This document shows positions 25,510-32,878 of a DNA stretch of 64,000 nt, in pieces. The notes under the pieces are model-generated. The model was not told the DNA's origin. It ran no database searches and was given only the letters and a program-made list of their open reading frames with translations. Numbering within the stretch: the first letter of the stretch is position 1; each line of letters begins with the position of its first letter. The translations under genes were made by a program, and so were the position numbers. Source of the DNA: JAQUOT01 sp041651575 (GTDB lineage: Archaea > Nanobdellota > Nanobdellia > SCGC-AAA011-G17 > JAFCDX01); the NCBI GenBank assembly GCA_041651575.1, contig JBAZJB010000001.1, positions 496,001-560,000 of the forward strand, read 5' to 3'.

Positions 25510-26096
25510 TATTGTAATTTTCCTGCTTTTTTTAATTCTTCTTCAAGTTCTTTAATTTCTTTCTCAAACTTTTTAATATTAGGAAGATCTTCTTTCAAAA
25601 GAGAATTACATTCAGGACATCTATAATTCATTTCCATTGCTTCATGCAAATTAACTCTTATGCATTTATTTGGACAAACATAGAAAAAAGTCTTAGATTC
25701 TTGCTCTAATTTTTCTTTTAATTTTCTTAATTTTCTTAATTTAATATTCCAATACAAGTTTTCCAGTCTTTCTGGATGGAAAGTCCAATAATAAATATAC
25801 CAACCTTTTTTCTTATCTTTTTTTCTTGTTCCAGAAACTAAATTATAAGAATCTAATTTGTAAATAATACTCCTAAACTGATTAATATTCATTTCTAAAT
25901 TTTCTGCAACAGTAAATTCAGAAACATTCTTCCTTTTTATTAGTTGATCTACAACAGTAACTGCTTCAGGACCAATTAAATTCGTTAAAAGAGTTTTAAA
26001 TTCTTTGTCATAGATAGATATAGGTTTTTCTTTTTTGGGAGAAACCTTTTTCTTCTTAGATTTAGTTTTTTTAGACATAGGACAATAAAATTTCAT
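25506..26096 (-). CDS. tfe: Transcription initiation factor E, alpha subunit (TFE)
   Basis: TFE helps RNA polymerase melt promoters. The protein has a basic N-terminal tail (KKTKSKKKKVSPKK), a winged helix (LLTNLIGPEAVTVVDQLIKRK, EFTVAENLEMN, IIYKLDSYNLVSG), a coiled segment, and a C-terminal zinc ribbon with Cys in FYVCPNKC and RCPECNS. The C-terminal helix is ELEEELKKAG. The start could be MKFYCPM (26096) or the internal Met at residue 7, MSKKTK (26078). Confidence 0.9.
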   Translation of the reverse strand: MKFYCPMSKKTKSKKKKVSPKKEKPISIYDKEFKTLLTNLIGPEAVTVVDQLIKRKNVSEFTVAENLEMNINQFRSIIYKLDSYNLVSGTRKKDKKKGWYIYYWTFHPERLENLYWNIKLRKLRKLKEKLEQESKTFFYVCPNKCIRVNLHEAMEMNYRCPECNSLLKEDLPNIKKFEKEIKELEEELKKAGKLQY

Positions 26097-26187
26097 AATA
26101 TAGTAAATATAAAAATGTATTGATTACTATTTTACTACAGAATAATAATAAAGAAAGCTTTAATAACCTCTTAAAAGTAGAAAGAGT

Positions 26188-26916
26188 ATGGGTTGGTTTA
26201 CAAAAAAGAAAAGAGAGGACGTATCTTTAACTCTACCAAAATTACCGGCATTAGAACTTCCTAGTTATGAATCTCAATTTGAAAATAAAAGATTAGAGCT
26301 TCCAGGTCCAGAACCAGATATACCTGAAGATGAAACTCATGAAGAAATGAGAAAGAGAATTTCTTTACCAGCATTAAAAGAAATGGTTAAAGAAACCAAA
26401 AAAGAACCTGTTTATAGTTATAAAGAACCGATATATGAATCATATAATGAAGAACCATTACCTTTTTCAATAGATGAAGAAGGTATTGAAGAACCAAGAG
26501 TGGAGGATTTTCCTCAACCAGAATTTAAACCAATACAACACGATAAAAAAATGGCACATCACAAAAAACCAGAACCAAAAGTAGTACATCACCATCATCA
26601 CCCTAAACCAGAATGTATAGAATATATCATTCCAATAAGAGAAAGAGCAGTTCCTGAAAGAATTGAAAAATTACTTCCTAGAAGAGTTGAACTTGATGAT
26701 AAACAACCTTTATTTGTAAGAATAGAAAATTTCAAAGATGCTCTTAACGATTTAGAAAATATAAAACTAAGAATAAGAGAAGCAGATTTAATTCTTGACG
26801 AATTAAACAGAATAAGATTAGAAGAAGAAAAAGAAATTAGTTCTTGGAAAATAGAATTAGAAAAAATAAAGACTAAATTACTAGAAATAGATAGAAAAAT
26901 ATTTGAGTCTCAATAA
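26188..26916 (+). CDS. Proline/histidine-rich coiled-coil protein
   Basis: The first 130 residues are proline- and glutamate-rich and probably disordered. A His run (VVHHHHHPKPEC) sits at about 131-143. From about residue 160 there is a helical coiled-coil (RIENFKDALNDLENIKLRI onward). No enzyme motif is seen. It is followed after one base by a second coiled-coil, His-rich protein. I do not recognise a family; a scaffolding or surface-layer assembly role is a guess. Confidence 0.5.
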   Translation: MGWFTKKKREDVSLTLPKLPALELPSYESQFENKRLELPGPEPDIPEDETHEEMRKRISLPALKEMVKETKKEPVYSYKEPIYESYNEEPLPFSIDEEGIEEPRVEDFPQPEFKPIQHDKKMAHHKKPEPKVVHHHHHPKPECIEYIIPIRERAVPERIEKLLPRRVELDDKQPLFVRIENFKDALNDLENIKLRIREADLILDELNRIRLEEEKEISSWKIELEKIKTKLLEIDRKIFESQ

Positions 26917-26917
26917 A

Positions 26918-27406
26918 ATGGTAGAACAAAAATCAAGTGTTGTTTATACACATATTAATAATCCAATTGAAATTAGGAAAGAAGTTCTGAATGCAGCTTT
27001 AGAAACAGCAAGTTTACTTAAAAAAGTTGGAAATAGCAAAGTAATGAAATATAGAACTCAAGCTTTACAAGATTTAAAAATAAAAGTAAGAGATATTAGA
27101 AAATCAAAATTAAGTTTTAAAAAAGCTCTTCCCGTATTAGAAATTAAAGTAGAAAAAGTTCCAGAATTACATGAAGTTCATCATACAATTCCAAAGAAAA
27201 TAGAACATTCTCATATGGTTCATAAAGTAGAACACAAATTAGCACATCATGAAATTCATAAAAAACAAGAACCTCATCAAGTAGAAACAATATACGAAGA
27301 ACCTGAAGAAATAATAGAAGATATTAATTTAGAAGAGAATTATGAATCAAAAAAGCTTGCAGATGAAATAATGAATATCCAGAAAAAATTGCATTCTATA
27401 AAATAA
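26918..27406 (+). CDS. Histidine-rich coiled-coil protein
   Basis: The start is the ATG at 26918; a TTG at 26903 is also open but inside the previous gene. The 162-residue protein has a helical N-terminal half (KEVLNAALETASLLKKVG) and a middle region rich in His and Glu (PELHEVHHTIPKKIEHSHMVHKV). The similarity in composition and its position one base downstream suggest it is a paralogue or partner of the protein at 26188. Confidence 0.5.
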   Translation: MVEQKSSVVYTHINNPIEIRKEVLNAALETASLLKKVGNSKVMKYRTQALQDLKIKVRDIRKSKLSFKKALPVLEIKVEKVPELHEVHHTIPKKIEHSHMVHKVEHKLAHHEIHKKQEPHQVETIYEEPEEIIEDINLEENYESKKLADEIMNIQKKLHSIK

Positions 27407-27444
27407 TAGAAAATTTTATATAACTAATTACAAAAGGAATTGTA

Positions 27445-29202
27445 ATGAAAGCACATGAATTAAAACAAAAGTATCTTGAATTCTTTAAATCTAAAGGTCA
27501 TTCTATTATAAAATCAGCTTCTTTGATACCAGAATTTGATCCTACAGTGTTATTTACAACAGCAGGTATGCATCCATTAGTTCCTTTTTTAATGGGCCAA
27601 AAGCATCCTATGGGAAAAAGATTAGTAGATGTACAAAAATGTATTAGAACTGTAGATATTGATAATGTAGGAGACGCTAGTCATTTAACCTTTTTTGAAA
27701 TGTTAGGAAATTGGTCTTTAGGGGATTATTTTAAAAAAGAAGCAATTGAATATAGCTTTGAATTTTTAACTAAAATCTTAAAATTTGATAAAAATTTGTT
27801 ATCTGTTACAGTATTCTCTGGAGATAAAGATGCTCCAAAAGATGAAGAAAGCGCAAAAATTTGGCAATCTTTAGGAATACCCAAAGAAAGGATATATTTC
27901 TTACCAAAAGTAGATAATTGGTGGGGTCCTGCAGGAACAACAGGTCCTTGTGGTCCTTGTACTGAAATGTTTATAGATACAGGAAAAGAAAAATGTTCTA
28001 AAAATTGCAAACCTGGATGTTCTTGTGGAAAATTCATAGAAATTTGGAATGACGTATTCCTGGAATATAATAAAGTTGCAGAAGGAAAATATGAAAAATT
28101 AAAACAAAAAAATGTTGATACTGGAATGGGAGTAGAAAGAACTTGTGCTATGTTGGAAGGTAAAAAAAATGTTTATGAAACAGAATTATTCCTGCCTTTA
28201 ATTGAAGAAATTAAAAAATTAGCTAAATTAAAATCAATTTCAAAAGAAAATGAAAAAAGCGTTAGAATTATAGCAGATCATATGAGAGCAGCAACTTTTA
28301 TTTTAGGTGATGAAAGAGATGTTATGCCTAGCAATGTAGATCAAGGATATATTTTAAGAAGATTTATCAGAAGAGCAATAAGACATGGAAATTTATTAGG
28401 TATTCAAGATAATTTAACTAAACCTTTAGCAAAAATTGTAATAGAAATGTACAAAGAAGATTATCCTGAATTAAAACAAAAATATAATTTTATTATGAAA
28501 GAACTTGAAAACGAAGAATTAAGATTTAGAGATACCTTAGAAAAAGGATTAAAACAATTTGAAAAAATAGCAGATAAAAATATTTCTGGAAAAGATGCTT
28601 TCTTATTATTCCAAAGTTATGGTTTTCCATTAGAAATGGTTCAAGAATTAGCAAAAGAAAAAGGAATTAACGTCGATGAAAAAGGTTTTAATAAAGAATT
28701 TGAAAAACATCAAGAATTAAGTAGAGTTGGAGCTGAAAAGAAATTCAAAGGTGGATTATCCGAAGCATCAGAAATAACTGCAAAATTACATACTGCAACA
28801 CATTTATTGAACGAAGCTTTAAGAAAAATGTTATCTAAAGAAATAAAACAAAAAGGTTCTAATATTACTCCAGAAAGATTAAGATTTGATTTTAACTTTG
28901 ATAGAAAATTAACTGACGAAGAAATTAAAAAAGTTGAAAACGAAGTCAATAAAATTATTAATAAAAATTTAGATATAATCAGAGAAGAAATGCCTCTAGA
29001 CAAAGCAATAAAATCTGGAGCACAACATGAATTTGGAGCTAAATATCCTGAAAAAGTTTCTGTATATTCAATTGGAGACTATTCAAAAGAAATTTGTATG
29101 GGTCCTCATGTTAATAACACAAAAGAATTAGGAAAATTCAAAATTATAAAAGAAGAATCAATTGCAGCAGGAATTAGAAGAATAAAAGCAGTTTTAGAAT
29201 AA
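27445..29202 (+). CDS. alaS: Alanyl-tRNA synthetase, bacterial-like and lacking the C-Ala domain
   Basis: This enzyme charges tRNA-Ala. The catalytic core starts directly at KAHELKQKYLEFFKSKGH, with VQKCIRTVDIDNVGDASHLT and the class II motif region FFEMLGNWSLGDYFK. A Cys/His insertion lies in CSKNCKPGCSCG. The editing domain has HTATH, then the Cys and His of EICMGPHV. At 585 residues it ends after editing, lacking the C-terminal oligomerisation domain of the usual 870-residue form. The start and motif wording resemble bacterial and CPR enzymes, not archaeal AlaRS with its N-terminal extension. Lateral origin is inferred. Confidence 0.93.
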   Translation: MKAHELKQKYLEFFKSKGHSIIKSASLIPEFDPTVLFTTAGMHPLVPFLMGQKHPMGKRLVDVQKCIRTVDIDNVGDASHLTFFEMLGNWSLGDYFKKEAIEYSFEFLTKILKFDKNLLSVTVFSGDKDAPKDEESAKIWQSLGIPKERIYFLPKVDNWWGPAGTTGPCGPCTEMFIDTGKEKCSKNCKPGCSCGKFIEIWNDVFLEYNKVAEGKYEKLKQKNVDTGMGVERTCAMLEGKKNVYETELFLPLIEEIKKLAKLKSISKENEKSVRIIADHMRAATFILGDERDVMPSNVDQGYILRRFIRRAIRHGNLLGIQDNLTKPLAKIVIEMYKEDYPELKQKYNFIMKELENEELRFRDTLEKGLKQFEKIADKNISGKDAFLLFQSYGFPLEMVQELAKEKGINVDEKGFNKEFEKHQELSRVGAEKKFKGGLSEASEITAKLHTATHLLNEALRKMLSKEIKQKGSNITPERLRFDFNFDRKLTDEEIKKVENEVNKIINKNLDIIREEMPLDKAIKSGAQHEFGAKYPEKVSVYSIGDYSKEICMGPHVNNTKELGKFKIIKEESIAAGIRRIKAVLE

Positions 29203-29248
29203 ACAAAAGCTATTTAAAATAAAAAACTTAATAATTTATAGGTGTTAC

Positions 29249-29818
29249 ATGAAAAAAAGAGGTAAGCTAGTTAAAAAAACAGAAAAAGCTTATGAATATA
29301 CTCTAAGAGAAGGAAATATTAGTTTAGTTCTCGATTCTTATGGAGATATATTTTCTGGGTTTGATCCAAGAGCTTATTCAGAAAGATCATTATCTACTGA
29401 TTTTGTAACTGAATGTAAAAGAGCTTCTATAGACAAACCAGAAGCAGGATTAGAATTAAGATTACTAATACCAAAACAAAAAAGAAGTTTAGAACATGAA
29501 GCAAAAATAAAAAGGAGATTAAAAAACCATTTTGATCGTCATTTTAAAGAAAAAGAAAAAGAAATTAATGGAGTTAAAAAAGAAGGAGTAATTTGGTTTA
29601 TGATAGGGATAATGTTCATGTTAATAGCTACTACATTTTTACATGTCACCGATCCAAATTTCTTACAGAAATTCATGTTAATAGTATTTGAACCTGCAGG
29701 ATGGTTCTCATTCTGGGAAGGTCTTACAAAAATATTTATAAAAGCTAAAGAAAACAAACCAGAATATATTTTCTATAAAAAAATGAAGAATGCAAAAATT
29801 AGTTTCTTTAGTTATTAA
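29249..29818 (+). CDS. Membrane protein of unknown function
   Basis: The 189-residue protein has a soluble N-terminal domain (about 1-105, including GFDPRAYSERSLSTDFV), charged helix DRHFKEKEKEINGVKKEG, two hydrophobic helices (about 112-130 and 138-152), and a short basic tail. I do not recognise a family. It is convergent with the SLT protein, sharing four bases at the stops. Confidence 0.5.
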   Translation: MKKRGKLVKKTEKAYEYTLREGNISLVLDSYGDIFSGFDPRAYSERSLSTDFVTECKRASIDKPEAGLELRLLIPKQKRSLEHEAKIKRRLKNHFDRHFKEKEKEINGVKKEGVIWFMIGIMFMLIATTFLHVTDPNFLQKFMLIVFEPAGWFSFWEGLTKIFIKAKENKPEYIFYKKMKNAKISFFSY

Positions 29819-30615
29819 TGTCTAGCTTTTTTATTATTATAGATATACATTACACCTTTAACATATTTTTGAGTTTCTGTTGGTAACTTCTTTTTACAGT
29901 TATCATAACTTAAACCATCACAATATTTATTTACATAACCTGGGCCTGCATGATAGGCAGCCAACATTTTTTCTTTATCATTCTTTATATAAGGTAATTT
30001 TTTTAAAAATTCTTGATATTTCATACCTGCACGAATATTATAATCTAAATTAAACCTTTGATCATTAGTTGTATCGCATCTTGTGAAAGAATATTTACAA
30101 TCATAATATTTTCCATCGTTTTTAAAAGGGTAATGAGGTACGTCTAATTCAACTTGTCTTGCTGTTCCAGGCATTACTTGCATAACTCCTGCTGCTCCTT
30201 GACTACTTACCTTGTATATATCTCCACCAGATTCCCAATAAGCAATAGATTCTGTCATTAATTTGTCATTATTATACATTGATGCCCAATGATCTATTGA
30301 CTTTTCAACATGTTCAGGAAGAGAAAATTTTTCTTCAGATTTGGGATGTTTAATTTTTTGAATAGGTTTCGTCTTTGGTTGTTCAATTCTTGCTTCAAGA
30401 TTAGGTTTTTTCTCAAAATATCTTTCAAAAAAACCACTCGCTACATAACATCCTTCTACTGCTAATGAAACGCAGGTTATAAAAACCAAAAAATTATTTT
30501 TAATACCTTTATAAACATCCTGAACAATTTCCAAATTTTCTTTAATAGAATCTTTAAATTTATCTGATCTTTTAAGATAAATTTGTCTATCCCCTACATC
30601 AAATTTTTTTACCAT
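29815..30615 (-). CDS. SLT-domain (lytic-transglycosylase-like) membrane-anchored protein
   Basis: The protein has one hydrophobic helix (about residues 41-57) anchoring it, a proline-rich linker, and an SLT domain. The catalytic Glu is E128 in AYWESGGDIYKVSSQGAAGVM, followed by QVMPGTAR and, later, AAYHAGPGYVNKY. In bacteria this fold cuts murein glycan. Archaea lack murein, so the target may be other glycans, pseudomurein-like polymers, or a host or prey bacterium. It is a single gene flanked by convergent and same-strand neighbours. Confidence 0.85.
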   Translation of the reverse strand: MVKKFDVGDRQIYLKRSDKFKDSIKENLEIVQDVYKGIKNNFLVFITCVSLAVEGCYVASGFFERYFEKKPNLEARIEQPKTKPIQKIKHPKSEEKFSLPEHVEKSIDHWASMYNNDKLMTESIAYWESGGDIYKVSSQGAAGVMQVMPGTARQVELDVPHYPFKNDGKYYDCKYSFTRCDTTNDQRFNLDYNIRAGMKYQEFLKKLPYIKNDKEKMLAAYHAGPGYVNKYCDGLSYDNCKKKLPTETQKYVKGVMYIYNNKKARH

Positions 30616-30685
30616 TTTAATTTAAATAGAATTACAGATAATTACTTATAAACCTTTCTATTGCTATTATTTTAGAGTAGTAACA

Positions 30686-31954
30686 TTACAAGGCTACTGA
30701 CTTTGCAGCTTCCATTGCATACCTATAAATTGGTCCAGAATTAGAAGGCATCAATAAAACAAGAATTATTGTAGCAATAACCCCAAACACCATCAATGAA
30801 ATTAAAAAGGATATAGTAGCCATTACTGCTTCTTTAAGACCGTATTTTAAACCAAAGTAAACTAAAGGACCAAACATTATAAATAAAGATATTATCCCAA
30901 CCAATAATAAAACTATTAAAGAGATTATAGTTTGAGTATCATAATAAACATATTTTCTTATTAAACTCAAGAATAAAGAAGTTAATACCCATAATATAAT
31001 TAAAGCTAATGAACTAACTATTCCAGACCAAATACATTTTACTGCGTTTTTTTGTTCAAGAACTTTTAATTTTTTTAAAGCATAATAAGCTCCAAAAATT
31101 AATCCAGCTGCAATTAATAATCCTATAAAAATTCTAAATCTATACAAATTCAACCAAGATTTTGCATAACTTCCAGTCAAACTAAAACTCTCCATTGGAT
31201 CTAAAGAATTTGCATTTTTAGAATAAGAACCTTGACCTATATATCCAACTACATTTGCCATTTCCCCTACTTTTCCCATAGAAAAGTCTGCTGCTGCTCT
31301 TTCAAACTCAGGCAAATAATTTACTTTTTGACTAGTGCCTTTTAAATGTAAATCTCCACTTACAGAAACTCCAACATTTACAGTGTTTGTATCAAAATTT
31401 AATTTTATAGTTTCAAATTTAAAATCAAAAATTCCTAAACTTTTTTCTGTATAAGATCTTGTTTTATAGTATACAATTATTGAACTTGTTTCACTCTGAT
31501 TTATTTTATGAGGAAGTTTCATTCTGTATACAACAGAATTTGATAATACACTTGTTTCATAATTTATAGATTCATATTGTGGAGGCCATATCTGTCTTGG
31601 AAAATAAGAAGTGCATTTATCTAAACATCCCAAATCATTACAAACTTTCTGCCAATTATTACAATCTTCAGTATATAAGAAATATTCTTGAACTAAATTT
31701 ATCATTCTGATATTATTTCCAGGAATTTCAAATTGTATTTGAGATACGCCTTCTTTATCAAAATTTTGTATTTCTATCTTAGCAGCTATGGTTGCATCTC
31801 CTTCTTCATCAAAATCAACAGTATAATATTGGTTTAATCCCGTATTTGCTTGGTATGGAGGATAAGCCATAATTTTACTTTGTACCATTTCTTCTACTGC
31901 TAAACTAATAGGCAATACTAATAATAAAACCAAAAATAGATTTAATATTTTCAT
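30686..31954 (-). CDS. Large membrane protein with an extracellular domain, partnered with a membrane HTH regulator
   Basis: A signal peptide (about 1-19) is followed by an extracellular beta-rich domain with Cys pairs in CNNWQKVCNDLGCLDKC (about 98-114). From about residue 265 there are three to four membrane helices. It overlaps the HTH gene by four bases, so the two form a regulator/sensor-like pair. No family name is recognised. Confidence 0.55.
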   Translation of the reverse strand: MKILNLFLVLLLVLPISLAVEEMVQSKIMAYPPYQANTGLNQYYTVDFDEEGDATIAAKIEIQNFDKEGVSQIQFEIPGNNIRMINLVQEYFLYTEDCNNWQKVCNDLGCLDKCTSYFPRQIWPPQYESINYETSVLSNSVVYRMKLPHKINQSETSSIIVYYKTRSYTEKSLGIFDFKFETIKLNFDTNTVNVGVSVSGDLHLKGTSQKVNYLPEFERAAADFSMGKVGEMANVVGYIGQGSYSKNANSLDPMESFSLTGSYAKSWLNLYRFRIFIGLLIAAGLIFGAYYALKKLKVLEQKNAVKCIWSGIVSSLALIILWVLTSLFLSLIRKYVYYDTQTIISLIVLLLVGIISLFIMFGPLVYFGLKYGLKEAVMATISFLISLMVFGVIATIILVLLMPSNSGPIYRYAMEAAKSVAL

Positions 31955-32535
31955 TTTTTCCTCCTAAGATATTGAATTCCTATATATAAAAAGGTTGTGA
32001 ATATAACTCCAACAAAAAAATATAAACCATAATTAATCATTGTAGATGTAGCTATAGGTGTTGCTTCTGGAGCTGCTGCTAGAGCTTGTTCTGCTGTAGC
32101 TTTTAACATTGTTGAATCTGAAGCAATTCTTGAAATAGGCATTGAAAATTTTTCATAAAAGTAAATTCCTAAAGAAGCTAAACTTCCAATTAAAGTTATA
32201 GGCAATATTCCTTTTAATATCTCTGAAAAGTTTTTTGTGGATCTTGGTGTTACAATAATTAATTTATTGACTAATTCGTAATATTTTATTTTCTTTCCTT
32301 TTTCAGACCATTTAAACCCTTTTGATTCTATTAAACCTGCATCCTCTAATTGTTGTACATTATAATGAGCAGTTGTTAAAGGTAAATTTAATCTCTCTGC
32401 TATTTCTGTTTCAGAATAATCTTTTTCAGATAATAAATTAATAATTTTTCTAGAAGTATCTGAAGAAATTACTTGAGCTAATTTCTTTGATTTCTCTTCT
32501 CCTAAAGACACCAATAAAAATTTATCTTCTGCCAT
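31951..32535 (-). CDS. ArsR-type winged-helix regulator with C-terminal membrane helices
   Basis: The N-terminal winged helix shows SSDTSRKIINLLSEKDYSETE, IAERLNLPLTTAHYNVQQLEDAGL (recognition helix) and the wing SKGFKWSEKGKKIKYYE. Two hydrophobic helices follow (about residues 114-127 and 168-187), so the regulator is membrane-bound. Such one-component regulators are common in archaea. It overlaps the downstream membrane protein, which may sense or be controlled by it. Confidence 0.8.
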   Translation of the reverse strand: MAEDKFLLVSLGEEKSKKLAQVISSDTSRKIINLLSEKDYSETEIAERLNLPLTTAHYNVQQLEDAGLIESKGFKWSEKGKKIKYYELVNKLIIVTPRSTKNFSEILKGILPITLIGSLASLGIYFYEKFSMPISRIASDSTMLKATAEQALAAAPEATPIATSTMINYGLYFFVGVIFTTFLYIGIQYLRRKK

Positions 32536-32635
32536 GATTTTTAGAAGTAAAACTCATTTATAAAGATAGTTAAGACTTTAGTTTAGATTGAAGTTATATA
32601 GTAATTTATATAAAGGTAGCAATATTTAGTTTAAT

Positions 32636-32878
32636 ATGAATCATAAAAAAATCTTAATCAAAACTTTAATAGTCTCTTTAATAATCTGGATTTTATTATA
32701 TTTTATTGGTTCTTATTATAGGTTATTTGTAATATATTGTAAAGAAGGTTCTCGTTGCTTTGGTCAGTTTGGAAATTATCTAACTTACTCAATATTTTTA
32801 TTACCAATTATATTCTTATTAGTTTTAGGAACTAATTATTTATTAGAATACCTTATTACTAAACTTCATTCTAGATAA
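32636..32878 (+). CDS. Small two-helix membrane protein
   Basis: The 80-residue protein has hydrophobic helices at about 8-25 and 50-68, with a Cys pair (CKEGSRC) between them. A TATA-like TTTATATAAAGG lies about 20 bases before the ATG, so it has its own promoter. Its 3' end overlaps the end of leuS on the other strand by 13 bases. No family is recognised. Confidence 0.5.
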   Translation: MNHKKILIKTLIVSLIIWILLYFIGSYYRLFVIYCKEGSRCFGQFGNYLTYSIFLLPIIFLLVLGTNYLLEYLITKLHSR

